From Thiocystis violacea (GTDB taxonomy: Bacteria; Pseudomonadota; Gammaproteobacteria; Chromatiales; Chromatiaceae): 64,000 nucleotides of DNA. The translations under genes were made by a program, and so were the position numbers. The notes beneath the pieces are model-generated. The model saw only the letters and a program-made list of their open reading frames with translations, was not told the DNA's origin and made no database searches. Each line of letters begins with the position of its first letter. Position 1 is the first letter of the stretch. The stretch lies in the NCBI RefSeq assembly GCF_016583565.1, contig NZ_NRRF01000004.1, positions 62,001 through 126,000 of the forward strand, written 5' to 3'. Of the stretch, positions 36,774 through 45,669 are shown piece after piece.

Positions 36774-37823
36774 TTAGCGCAAACTGATCGCGCGCTCGCG
36801 TTCTTCGAGTTGCTCGAACAACTCCAGAACCCACATCACGCGACCGCCAGTGCCACCCAAGGCCGAATCCTTCTTAGGTTGCGGTGTCGCAGCAACGACC
36901 GCATCGACCAAGAAACGCGTTTCTTCGAGGGCGGGGGCGGCGACATAACGCGAGGGTAGGATGGCCTTGCCGAGGATCGGCCCAAGCAGTTGCAGCTTGC
37001 GCGGCGCGGGAACGACGGCGCGCTTGGAGATGGAATCCAGCCCCTGACGCTCGACCTGACGACCGATCTCGGCATAGAGATAACGCGCGGCATTGATCCC
37101 GGCCCGGCAACCCATCGGCAGACCGGCGATCCCGGCGTCCGAGAGCTGATAGAGGGTGTCCGCCGTCTGTAGCATGCGCCGAACGACCGAGGCGAGAGCC
37201 TCGTTGAACACGGGATTCTCCAACCAGGCATCGGGGTCGATCCCAGCGTCACGCATCCACTCGCGCGGCAGATAGAGTCGACCGTTACGCGCATCCTCGC
37301 CCACGTCGCGGCAGATATTGGTGATCTGCATCGCGACGCCCAGATCGCAGGCGCGCGCGACCAGTTCCTCCGAGCGCGCGCCCATGAGCGCCGCCATCAT
37401 GGCGCCGACCGTCCCCGCGACCCGTGCCGAGTAGGCATAGATCCCCGAGATGTCCTCGTAGCGACGACCCTGAGCGTCCCACTCGAAGCCTTCCAGCAAG
37501 GCCTCCAGCAGGCGCTTCGGCATCGCGAACTCCACAACCACGTCGGCGAGCGCTCGATCAGCCGGATCGTCGGTCGGCTGGCCCGCGTAGATGCGATCGA
37601 GGCGATCGTGAAGCATCTCGAGCGCAGCGGCCTGCAGCAGCGGATCGTCGCCGACGCAGTCGATGGCATCGTCCGCGATACGGCAGAAGGCATAGAGCGC
37701 CATGGCCGGATCGCGGAAACGCTGCGGTAGCAGAAAGGACGCGGCATAGAAAGAGCGCGAGCCGCAGCGGAGCAGGTCGCGGCAAGCGACGACATCGGCT
37801 GCCGACGCGTGTTTGTTCTTCAT
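36774..37823 (-). CDS. crtB: Phytoene synthase
   Basis: This 349-residue enzyme condenses two GGPP to phytoene. The Asp-rich motifs are DDAIDCVGD at 51-59 and DVGEDARNGRLYLP starting at 173. SRSFYAASFLLP and MQITNICRD are also diagnostic. ATG 37823 is 10 bases past the crtI stop, so crtI-crtB form one transcript. The C-terminal 40 residues, with PQPKKDSALGG, are variable. An upstream open frame to 37985 is crtI read out of frame. Confidence 0.96.
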   Translation of the reverse strand: MKNKHASAADVVACRDLLRCGSRSFYAASFLLPQRFRDPAMALYAFCRIADDAIDCVGDDPLLQAAALEMLHDRLDRIYAGQPTDDPADRALADVVVEFAMPKRLLEALLEGFEWDAQGRRYEDISGIYAYSARVAGTVGAMMAALMGARSEELVARACDLGVAMQITNICRDVGEDARNGRLYLPREWMRDAGIDPDAWLENPVFNEALASVVRRMLQTADTLYQLSDAGIAGLPMGCRAGINAARYLYAEIGRQVERQGLDSISKRAVVPAPRKLQLLGPILGKAILPSRYVAAPALEETRFLVDAVVAATPQPKKDSALGGTGGRVMWVLELFEQLEERERAISLR

Positions 37824-37833
37824 GGCGTTTTGA

Positions 37834-39363
37834 TTAGACAAAGCTTGAGGCATCCGGAACCACCGTATCGAGGACCCGCGCGGAAGAGAGCACCCCAGGC
37901 ACACCTGCCCCAGGGTGGGTCCCCGCGCCGACCAGATAAAGACCATCCACCTCTTCGCTCTTGTTGTGCGGGCGGAACCACGCACTCTGCACTAAGAGGG
38001 GCTCTAGACTGAAACCGGCGCCCAGATGTGAATTCAAGCGGTGCTTGAAGTCCAGGGGCGTAGTCACGAGGGAGGTCGCGATCTGATCTTCCAATCCTGG
38101 AAGCACCGTCTCGCTGAGGTAACGGGCGATCCTGGCGCGGTACGGCTCCGCCTGGGCTTCCCAATCGGTCTCGCTTCCGAGATGCGGGACCGGCGACAAG
38201 GCATAAAAGGTATCGCAACCTTCCGGAGCCAGGCTCGGGTCGGTCGCCGTCGGACGGTACAGATAGAGACTGAAGTCGTCGGAGAGCTTCTTGTGCTTGA
38301 AGATATCCTGGATCAGGCCGCGATAGCGTGGCCCAAGCAGAATGGTATGGTGCTTCACGTCCGGGTATTGGCGCTTGGTGCCAAAGTACCAGACGAATAG
38401 CCCATTGGAATACTGGGACCGTTCGATCTTCTTGTCGGTCCAGCGCCGACGCGCGTGCTGCGACAGCATCTTGCCGTAGGTGATCGCGGGATCGACATCG
38501 GACACGACCACATGGGCCGGAACCTCCTCGCCGGAGACCAGGCGAACACCGGTGGCCTTGCCGTTCTTGACCAGAATCTGCTCGACCTCGGCCTGGTAGC
38601 GGATCTCGCTCCCCTGCCCCTCGACCAGATCGACGAGCCCCTTGACGATGGCGCCCGTGCCACCCATCGCCGAGTGCACACCCCATTTACGCTCCAGGAA
38701 AGAGATCAGGACGTAAATGGATGTGACGGTGAAGGGATTGCCGCCGATCAGCAGCGGATGGAAGGACAGCACCTGACGGATGTAGGGATCCTTGATGTAC
38801 TTGGACACCAGGCCGTAGACGGTACGATAGCTTTGCAGCCGCGTCATGTCCGGCACGATCTTGGCCATGTCCATCACGGAGTTGAAGGGGACGTGGGCCA
38901 AGTCCTCGAAGCCGACCTTGAAGACCGCCTCGCTCATCTTCATGAAGCGGTCGTAGCCGTCGACATCGCTCGGCGAATACTGGGCGATCTGCGCCTTCAC
39001 CTTGTCCGCGTCACCGCTGTAGTCGAAGACACGGCCGTCATCGAAGCGGATCCGATAGAAGGGATCCATCAATCTCAGATCGATATCGTCCTGGAACCGC
39101 CGACCGCACAGACCCCATAGCTCTTCGAGCAAGAAGGGTGCGGTGATGATGGTGGGGCCGGCATCGAAGCTGAAGCCATCACGCTCGTGGACATAGGCCC
39201 GCCCGCCAGGGGCGTCCAGCTTCTCGAGGACCGTGACCTGGTAGCCACGCGCGCTCAAACGAATGGCGGCGGCCAGACCGCCGAAACCACTACCGACCAC
39301 GACGGCGTGCGGCTTGACCTGACCAAGATTGCTACCAGAGACCTGTGGAGCTAAGGCTGTCAA
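37834..39363 (-). CDS. crtI: Phytoene desaturase
   Basis: This 509-residue flavoenzyme makes neurosporene or lycopene from phytoene. N-terminal HAVVVGSGFGGLAAAIRLSARG binds FAD; GRAYVHERDGFSFDAGPTIIT and the C-terminal LYLVGAGTHPGAGVPGVLSSARV are the CrtI signatures. There is no ATG before the fold; TTG 39363 is the best start, with a weak purine-rich stretch upstream. A PpsR/CrtJ-type site and a TATACT hexamer lie just upstream, so crtIB has its own regulated promoter. Confidence 0.95.
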   Translation of the reverse strand: MTALAPQVSGSNLGQVKPHAVVVGSGFGGLAAAIRLSARGYQVTVLEKLDAPGGRAYVHERDGFSFDAGPTIITAPFLLEELWGLCGRRFQDDIDLRLMDPFYRIRFDDGRVFDYSGDADKVKAQIAQYSPSDVDGYDRFMKMSEAVFKVGFEDLAHVPFNSVMDMAKIVPDMTRLQSYRTVYGLVSKYIKDPYIRQVLSFHPLLIGGNPFTVTSIYVLISFLERKWGVHSAMGGTGAIVKGLVDLVEGQGSEIRYQAEVEQILVKNGKATGVRLVSGEEVPAHVVVSDVDPAITYGKMLSQHARRRWTDKKIERSQYSNGLFVWYFGTKRQYPDVKHHTILLGPRYRGLIQDIFKHKKLSDDFSLYLYRPTATDPSLAPEGCDTFYALSPVPHLGSETDWEAQAEPYRARIARYLSETVLPGLEDQIATSLVTTPLDFKHRLNSHLGAGFSLEPLLVQSAWFRPHNKSEEVDGLYLVGAGTHPGAGVPGVLSSARVLDTVVPDASSFV

Positions 39364-39383
39364 TTTCTTATTACTCAGCTAAC

Positions 39384-39401
39384 TGTCAAGATTGATTGAC
39401 A
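39384..39401. promoter_or_regulatory. PpsR/CrtJ-type operator upstream of crtI
   Basis: TGTCAAGATTGATTGACA matches TGT-N12-ACA and contains a perfect TGTCAA/TTGACA inverted repeat. It is centred about 29 bases from the crtI start. A TATACT hexamer on the minus strand at 39401-39406 touches it and could be the -10 element; no good -35 was seen. Confidence 0.65.
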
Positions 39402-39460
39402 GTATAGCAGGATGCCACATACGCGGCGCCCTGACACCGATCAACAAAACCGGACAGGAA

Positions 39461-40360
39461 TCAAACAGAAGGCGTCGCAAGCACGCCCAACCCATGTGCA
39501 ATCTGAAAAACGACCTCCGCAACCTCCCGCGGACGCTCCTCATGCGCCAGGTGACCAAGGCCCGGCAGACCAGTGACCTTGGCACTCGTGAGCAAGCGCT
39601 CCCGCACCCGCCGCGCCTCGCGCGGCGACACGGTGGAATCCGCCTCGCCGACAACGAGGAAGAGAGGCGTCTCAAGCCGCGGCAGCCCTTCTTCGATCAG
39701 CGTCAGATCCCAGTTCGCCATCATGGACAAGGACGCACGCACATGCGACGGGGATCGGATGAGGCGCTGATAGAGATCCACGCCCAGAGGATCGAGCGTG
39801 GAGCCGGTGCTGTCGACCAGGCGCTGGATGGTCTTGCGATTCGCGGCGCGCAGCGCGAAGAGCCGCGACACCAGCGAGTTCTTGGCAAACAGCTTGGCCG
39901 CTGGCGAGAAGACGTGGCCCGGCAGCCCGCGCCAGGGCATGAGGGCGCCGTTCAGACTGATCAGCCCACGCGGTGCCAAGCGACCCTCCAGGCAGGCGCG
40001 GATCAGGATCGCGGCACCCGCCGAATGCCCCAGCACCAGATCCGGCTGGACACCCAACGTATCGACCAGCTCGGCCACATAGCGCGCCATGCCCGGCAAT
40101 GACATGGAGTCGTACGGCGGGGGCGCGGTAAAGCCATGGCCGGGCAGATCGGGCGCGATGAGCCTGAAATGCTCGGCCAGGACGGGGGCGAAGTCACGCC
40201 AAGAATGCGTCGCCGCGCCAGTCCCATGCAGCATGAGGAGCACGGGGCCCCGCCCCATCTCCTGGACATGCCAGCGTATCCCCGCCGCCGAGACGAAACG
40301 GCTCGCCTCCCGATTGGGCCAATCCCGCCCCTCACGCTCCCAATTGGGTCGATCTTCCAC
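39461..40360 (-). CDS. bchO: BchO-type alpha/beta hydrolase
   Basis: This encodes about 299 residues from GTG 40360. DWPNREASRFVSAAGIRWHVQ is the BchO N-terminal pattern; the hydrolase fold shows LLMLHGTGAATHSWRDFAPV, the nucleophile elbow LVLGHSAGAAIL, VVGEADSTVSP and the catalytic His in GLGHLAHEE. BchO is conserved with bchD/bchI and thought to assist magnesium chelation; its reaction is unproven. It follows bchD by 61 bases and precedes crtI by 97. The longer open frame upstream is bchD read out of frame. Confidence 0.9.
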   Translation of the reverse strand: MEDRPNWEREGRDWPNREASRFVSAAGIRWHVQEMGRGPVLLMLHGTGAATHSWRDFAPVLAEHFRLIAPDLPGHGFTAPPPYDSMSLPGMARYVAELVDTLGVQPDLVLGHSAGAAILIRACLEGRLAPRGLISLNGALMPWRGLPGHVFSPAAKLFAKNSLVSRLFALRAANRKTIQRLVDSTGSTLDPLGVDLYQRLIRSPSHVRASLSMMANWDLTLIEEGLPRLETPLFLVVGEADSTVSPREARRVRERLLTSAKVTGLPGLGHLAHEERPREVAEVVFQIAHGLGVLATPSV

Positions 40361-40421
40361 GTCGTCCAGTCCCGCGTCGCGATGGGGGGCCGGCGAAGCT
40401 GCGCGATGCAACCGCCAGCAC

Positions 40422-42239
40422 CTATTGGGTCGTTGCACGCACCGCCTGGTTGAGCGAGGTCGCGTCGGCATGCGGAAGCGGGAGATACACCGCTCCCATC
40501 TCTTGCGCCAAATCGCGACCCTGCTGCTGAGGTCGGGGTGAGGTGTCGATGACCAGCGCGGTGATCTCCAGCGCCCGCACGGCGCGCGCCGCGGACGTCG
40601 CCTCTTCCCCGGCTCGGGCACGACCGCCGCTTCCGTCGCGAGCGACATTCGCCCGACCGTCCGTCATCACGATGAGCACCGGCGTGCCGCCCCGTCGCTG
40701 GATGGTGTCCGCGAGAATCATACCCAGGTCGATGCCGGAGGCAAGCGGAGTGCCTCCGCCGCCAGGCAGGCCAGCCAGACTGCGCTTGGCGCGCACCAGC
40801 GAGCGGGTTGGCGGCAGCAGGATCTCGGCCTCCTTGCCACGAAAGGCGACCAGGGCGACCTTGTCGCGCCGAACGTAGCAATCCGCCAGCAACAGCTCGA
40901 CCGCGCCCTTGGCCTCGGCGAGACGGTGCAGCGCGGAAGAACCGGAGGCATCGACGACGAAGATGGTCGTGGTCTCGGACTTGTGCTTGAAGCGGGTGAT
41001 CCGGAAGTCGTCCTGACGCACCTCGATGCGGGTCGAGTGCTGACCGAAGCGGGCGCGCTCCTCGCGACGCAGGCGCTGCCAGGGCGCCGCTGCGCGCAGG
41101 GTCTCGACAACGTTGAGACGCAGCCCGGCGCGCGGCTCGCCACGCAGAACGCCCGCCGGACGACCGCGGTTCGGCGCATTCTGCACCGCGCCAGCCTTGC
41201 CCGTGGCGCGCGAGCGCGAGCGGCGCAACTTACCCATTTGAAGCTGAGCGAGCAGGCCGGCGGGAATGGCGGCCTGAGTCGCCTCCATGATCTTGTCTTC
41301 CAGCTCCTGCGGCTCTTGCTGCTCGTTGGATTGATTCTGCTCCTGGTCCGGCTCCTCCGGCTCGGGAGGCGGCGGCTCGGCGTCCGGCGGCGGCTCCATG
41401 GGTGGGAGCTGGGTCGCGCGGGGCGCGAGCACCAGCCTTCCGGCGACCGCCATGTCTTCCTCCGCAACCTCGGCGCGGTCTTCCAGCGCCGCGTGGGCGC
41501 AGGCGACTCGGGAGGCGAAGATGGACGCGCGCAGGGAAGGTATGCCGAGGGCGAGCGCAATCCCGCACAGGGCCTCGATCTGCTCTTCCTTGATGGTGAC
41601 GGTGGCGAGCCGCCCGCGCGCGGCGAGGATATCGTCGACGTCGTAATCGCAGGCGATCGCCTCGTGAACACGGATATAGGTCAGCTCGAGGTGGAAGGCG
41701 AGCCGGTCGAGCAGCGCATTCAGCAGCCCTTCGTCCTCACCGACGCCTTCGTCCATGGCGACGACAGCGAACTTGGAGGGCGTGCGCATGGCCAAGCCGT
41801 CGCGCTCCAGCACCACTTCGCCAGAATCGAAGGCCATGGTCAGACGGGCGGCCGTGCCTGCGGCGATGCGCTCGGCCATCGCCAGCTCGATGACCCCACC
41901 GTCGGCCTCGACCAGCAGACCGCGCTCGGCTACCGGACGACCGGCGCTCAAGGTCGCGGCCAGATCGAGACCGCCGAGCAGGCGTCCATCGGAGACATGC
42001 AGCGGGACACGCCGCATGGGCGTGCCCTCGGGCTGGAGGTCGCGCATGACGGAGAGCCATTGGTCACGCACCGGACCCGGCAGGGCACGCACGCAAACAC
42101 CACCTGTACCGGCCGGATCGACGGTCATGAGGGCGGCGGCGAGGACGGCATCGTCCCAAGGAGAGGGACCAGGACCTGCCTGGCGCTGGACCGGTCCGCT
42201 GCCGTCGGCGACGGCGGGGTTCGGGCCTGCGGCACTCAT
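40422..42239 (-). CDS. bchD: Magnesium chelatase subunit D
   Basis: This 605-residue protein has an AAA+ N-terminal half (degenerate P-loop), a proline- and acid-rich linker around residues 280-310 (PPPDAEPPPPEPEEPDQEQ), then a VWA domain with the metal-ion site DASGSSA and TDGRANVARDGSGG. With BchI and BchH it inserts Mg2+ into protoporphyrin IX; BchH is not in the window. ATG 42239 overlaps the bchI stop (ATGA). Confidence 0.95.
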   Translation of the reverse strand: MSAAGPNPAVADGSGPVQRQAGPGPSPWDDAVLAAALMTVDPAGTGGVCVRALPGPVRDQWLSVMRDLQPEGTPMRRVPLHVSDGRLLGGLDLAATLSAGRPVAERGLLVEADGGVIELAMAERIAAGTAARLTMAFDSGEVVLERDGLAMRTPSKFAVVAMDEGVGEDEGLLNALLDRLAFHLELTYIRVHEAIACDYDVDDILAARGRLATVTIKEEQIEALCGIALALGIPSLRASIFASRVACAHAALEDRAEVAEEDMAVAGRLVLAPRATQLPPMEPPPDAEPPPPEPEEPDQEQNQSNEQQEPQELEDKIMEATQAAIPAGLLAQLQMGKLRRSRSRATGKAGAVQNAPNRGRPAGVLRGEPRAGLRLNVVETLRAAAPWQRLRREERARFGQHSTRIEVRQDDFRITRFKHKSETTTIFVVDASGSSALHRLAEAKGAVELLLADCYVRRDKVALVAFRGKEAEILLPPTRSLVRAKRSLAGLPGGGGTPLASGIDLGMILADTIQRRGGTPVLIVMTDGRANVARDGSGGRARAGEEATSAARAVRALEITALVIDTSPRPQQQGRDLAQEMGAVYLPLPHADATSLNQAVRATTQ

Positions 42240-43264
42240 TCGCCAAACTGCTCCTGCAGCGCACGCTCGACGCGGCTGGTGGAGCCGGACTCGTCCAGCG
42301 GGTCGCGGCGCAGACGATGACGGAGCGCGGAGGTCGCGATCGCCTTGAGGTGCTCGACGGTCACTTCCCTGTCGCCCTGCAGGGCGGCCAGGCCGCGCGC
42401 GGCGCGAATGAGGGTCAGCTCGCCGCGCAGGCCGTCGGTGCCAAGCCTGATGCAGAGCTTGCCGGCCTCTTCCAGCGTCGCGTCCGGGACGACCACCTCG
42501 GGCAGGACCTCGCGCCCCTTCTCGATCAGGCGGCGGACCTTGCCGTCGTTGCGCTTCCACTTCTTGACGAAGGCGGTGGGATCGCGCTCGAACTCGTCGC
42601 GCAGCCGCACGACCTTCATGCGGGTCGGCAGATCTTGCGGGGTCTTGACCTCGACCGAGAGGCCGAAACGGTCCTGAAGCTGCGGCCGCAGCTCACCCTC
42701 TTCCGGGTTGCCGGAGCCGACCAGGACGAAACGGGCGGGATGGCGCACGCTCAGACCCTCGCGCTCGACCAGGTTCTCGCCGGAGGCGGCCACGTCGAGC
42801 AGGGAGTCGACCAGGTGATCCTCCAGGAGATTGACCTCGTCGATGTAGAGGAAGCCGCGGTGTGCGCGTGCGAGCAGGCCGGGCTCGAAGGCCTTCTCGC
42901 CCTTGGTCAGGGCGCGCTCCAGATCCAGGGCGCCGATGACGCGGTCCTCGGTGGCACCGAGCGGCAGATCCACGACCGGCACGGGAACCTTGTGGCTCTT
43001 GAGCGCAACACCCTTATTGCGCTTGTCGCGGCAGTCGGCACAGAGGGCGTCGTCGCCCGCTCCTGGGTCGCAGTTGTAGGTGCAATCGACGGCCTGCATC
43101 TTAGGCAGCAGCGCGGCGAGTCCGCGAATGGCGGTGGACTTACCGGTACCACGGTCACCGAAGACGAGAACACCGCCGATCGACGGATCGATGGCCGCGA
43201 TCAGCAGGGAGCGCTTCATCTCCTCTTGGGCGACGACGGCGGAAAAGGGAAACGGGATGGGCAT
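42236..43264 (-). CDS. bchI: Magnesium chelatase ATPase subunit I
   Basis: This AAA+ ATPase of 342 residues has FPFSAVVAQEEMKRSLL, Walker A GDRGTGKST, Walker B LYIDEVNLLEDHLVD, and NPEEGELRPQLQDRFGL. It also carries a cysteine cluster CTYNC-ALCADC that is common in BchI. ATG 43264 gives the usual short N-terminus; a TTG at 43336 would add 24 residues rich in Gln. It is the first gene of bchI-bchD-bchO and may run into crtIB. Confidence 0.94.
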   Translation of the reverse strand: MPIPFPFSAVVAQEEMKRSLLIAAIDPSIGGVLVFGDRGTGKSTAIRGLAALLPKMQAVDCTYNCDPGAGDDALCADCRDKRNKGVALKSHKVPVPVVDLPLGATEDRVIGALDLERALTKGEKAFEPGLLARAHRGFLYIDEVNLLEDHLVDSLLDVAASGENLVEREGLSVRHPARFVLVGSGNPEEGELRPQLQDRFGLSVEVKTPQDLPTRMKVVRLRDEFERDPTAFVKKWKRNDGKVRRLIEKGREVLPEVVVPDATLEEAGKLCIRLGTDGLRGELTLIRAARGLAALQGDREVTVEHLKAIATSALRHRLRRDPLDESGSTSRVERALQEQFGE

Positions 43265-43870
43265 ACGCGGCGGACCTGGTTGCTGTTGGTTCTGAGAGGC
43301 ACTCTGGGCCTGTGAGCTCGGTAGCGTCCTGCTCAACTCGCGCAGAGGCGCGTGGACGCCGGGAATTCGGGTTTAGCACAGCCATGAAGGCGGACTGCGC
43401 CAGGGGCACCTCAAATCAAGCCCGCGACCGTAGCGCCCATCAGCGAGCGAGGTCAAGCCTATTGTGTCAAATGGAGACGAAATCCGGGCGCGCGGCCATC
43501 GTTCGGGCTCGACGATCGCCCGAGGAAGGCGCCCCCGAGACATGCGGGGCACCGGCCTTTGCCTGGCGTCGAAGCCGCCATGGCGAGAGCGAGGGAGAGG
43601 CACGAGTGACCTCTGAGATCCGCCGCCCCGCGTCAGCCTTGGTCTTCGGCCGATGCGAGGGACATGCTAGAGTCGCCGCCCACGCGACAAGAATCCCAGC
43701 CGGCATGCAAGCGGCGACACCCCGACGACGGACAGGCGCGCCCGGCTCTTGGCTCGCGAGCGCCGCGTTGAGGAACCCAGTCCGCGCCAAGGACAGCGAC
43801 GTCCAGCCTGGTTTCGAATACCATCGCCGCGCACAACGATAAGCAACAGATCCACTGAGGAGAGCCCATC
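43265..43870. other. Divergent intergenic region bchI / bciB
   Basis: No convincing gene is seen. It must hold promoters for bchI (minus) and for the leader-bciB unit (plus). A plus-strand frame 43312-43842 is Arg/Ala-rich without family features and was discounted. No TGT-N12-ACA site was found by eye. Confidence 0.45.
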
Positions 43871-43942
43871 ATGCCTACCTTTTCGGCCGTCATGAACGCC
43901 ACCGGACGGCGTGCGATTCCAGCTGGGGGCGTGCCCGCATGA
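43871..43942 (+). CDS. Short upstream ORF coupled to bciB
   Basis: This 23-codon frame (MPTFSAVMNATGRRAIPAGG...) has GAGGAG eight bases before its ATG and its stop overlaps the bciB ATG (ATGA). It could be a leader peptide that couples translation to bciB. No homolog was recognised. It is too short to judge by composition. Confidence 0.45.
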   Translation: MPTFSAVMNATGRRAIPAGGVPA

Positions 43943-45213
43943 GCGAGCTGGAGATCGAATACTCCACCACAGGTCCGTCCAAGGGTCTGGATACCATCTC
44001 CTTGCTGAGCAGCGACGACCGTCTCCAGGGCCGCCCGCTTCTCTGCAGCGATTGCGGCCTCTGCGACAGCGCCTTGAGCCCGCTGATGTCGAAGTCCTGC
44101 GTCTTCGTGCGCAATCAGACGCAAGAGATCGAGCAACGTCTTCACGGCCGCAATCGACGCCCGGACGACGAGCTGCGCTTCGGCATCTTCCGCGCGCAAT
44201 ACGCCGCGCGCATGCGCCGCCCCAATCCCAAGGCCCAATGGTCCGGCATCGTCACCTCGCTGGGGGCGCGCCTGCTCGAGCAAGGGAAGGTCGACGCCGT
44301 CATCACCACGGGCGCGGCGCCCGGCACCCGCTTCAAGGCCGAGCCCATCCTCGCGCGCACCCCCGCGGAGGTTCTCGCGACAGCCGGCAACAAGCCTTGT
44401 CTGTCGCCCAACCTCAACCTCATCGACGCCGTCCGCGATCAAGGCATCAAGCGCCTCGCCTTCGTGGGCACCAGCTGCCAGGTCCATCAACTGCGCGCCG
44501 TCGAGGCCGAGCTAGGGCTCGAAAAGCTCTACGTCATCGGCATCCCCTGCAGCGACAACGTGACCTATCCGGATCTGGAGTACTTCCTGACCCAGATCTC
44601 ACGCTCGCCAAAGACCGTCGTGCATCACGAGTTCATGCAAGACTTCAGCCTCTGGCTCCGTCACGAGGGCGGGCAGGTGGAGCGGGTCAACTATGTCGAC
44701 TTCCCCATGGACAAGCTGCACGGCATCTTCCCGTCCGCCTGTCTCTCCTGTTTCGACTACCCCAACACCCTCAGCGACCTGAGCGTCGGCTACATGGGCG
44801 CGGAGCTGGGCTGGCAATGGTTGCTGGTGCGCACGCAGACGGGCGAGGAGCTGTTGGAGACCTTGCGGCCAGACCTGGAGTTCACGCAACTCACGGAAAG
44901 CGGCGATCGCTCCCGCGGCATGCCGCGCTACATGGAGCGCCTGACCTTGCCGCCTGGCGCTAAGCGCCCGCCCTTCCTGATCCGCAAACTGGTCGCTCAT
45001 CTCCAGCGCAAGAAGGGCACCAAGGGCTTGGAATTCGCTCGCGCCATCATCGAGATGAAGCTCCTACGTAACCTCAACTATGTGCGCAGCAAATTCGCCC
45101 GTTTCGAGTCGCGCGTAGTGCCCTATCACGTCTACGAGACGCTCAAGCCTTACGCCGACCACTATGAGCAGTTGTTCGATCGACCGCTTGGGACCGTGAC
45201 AGAGGAGCAGTGA
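43939..45213 (+). CDS. bciB: Ferredoxin-dependent 3,8-divinyl (proto)chlorophyllide 8-vinyl reductase, BciB type
   Basis: This 424-residue protein is of the F420-reducing hydrogenase beta-subunit family. N-terminal cysteines C36, C39, C42 and C54 (LCSDCGLCD ... SKSC) bind an iron-sulfur cluster; AFVGTSCQVHQLRA and SACLSCFDYPNTLSDLSVGYMG give the second set. That layout fits BciB, which reduces the C8 vinyl group using ferredoxin and FAD. Position next to bchIDO supports this. 7-hydroxymethyl-chlorophyll-reductase-like proteins share the fold and are the alternative. Its start is coupled to the short leader ORF. Confidence 0.88.
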   Translation: MSELEIEYSTTGPSKGLDTISLLSSDDRLQGRPLLCSDCGLCDSALSPLMSKSCVFVRNQTQEIEQRLHGRNRRPDDELRFGIFRAQYAARMRRPNPKAQWSGIVTSLGARLLEQGKVDAVITTGAAPGTRFKAEPILARTPAEVLATAGNKPCLSPNLNLIDAVRDQGIKRLAFVGTSCQVHQLRAVEAELGLEKLYVIGIPCSDNVTYPDLEYFLTQISRSPKTVVHHEFMQDFSLWLRHEGGQVERVNYVDFPMDKLHGIFPSACLSCFDYPNTLSDLSVGYMGAELGWQWLLVRTQTGEELLETLRPDLEFTQLTESGDRSRGMPRYMERLTLPPGAKRPPFLIRKLVAHLQRKKGTKGLEFARAIIEMKLLRNLNYVRSKFARFESRVVPYHVYETLKPYADHYEQLFDRPLGTVTEEQ

Positions 45214-45669
45214 TCGCGATCCTGGCGCGCGCGGCGCTCGGAGCGGATGCGCACACCCGCGCTGGGATCCAAACGCCGCGGATTGACCGGTGTTCCCAAG
45301 ATGGCCAGGCAATGCCCGCTGCAGGAAACACCACCGACACGCTCGGCGTGTACGGGCTCAGGCCAGGAGAAGGTGCCCTCGACCAGACAGATCGCCGTGC
45401 GGGTAGGCGGCAGAGGAGGAGTGCCGACGGGATTGCGGCCAGCTGGCTACGCCAAGGCGATCGCCGGCAGGGCCATGATGATGAGAATGATGAGTAACGC
45501 TTTCGACCGGTTCATAGGCGTCTCCGAGAATGTGCGCTGACGGACACGGTTCGCGAGCTTCGCATGATTTCAGTGTAGAACGCCGGGGACACGCGTCCGG
45601 TGACCCGCGTCACAGAGTGGGAACAGCGTCTCCGCGGGCTGACGCTCACCGCCGAAGGAGCTGACTGTC
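45214..45669. other. Intergenic region with a small minus-strand frame
   Basis: These 456 bases between bciB and the isocitrate-lyase-family gene contain only a tiny hydrophobic minus-strand frame (listed separately) and low-complexity open frames. No terminator with a T-run was seen after bciB. Confidence 0.4.
45447..45515 (-). CDS. Tiny hydrophobic peptide or truncated signal peptide
   Basis: A 22-codon frame from ATG 45515 reads MNRSKALLIILIIMALPAIA and ends at TAG 45447 after LA, with GGAGA seven bases upstream. It looks exactly like a Sec signal peptide cut off by a stop codon. It may be a small membrane peptide or the remnant of an exported protein; the frame after the stop has no recognised domain. 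Confidence 0.35.
   Translation of the reverse strand: MNRSKALLIILIIMALPAIALA

Noticed and set aside
43312-43842. Plus-strand frame of 176 codons upstream of bciB
   Set aside because: Arg/Ala/Ser-rich composition, no ribosome site, no family features; probably non-coding high-GC sequence.
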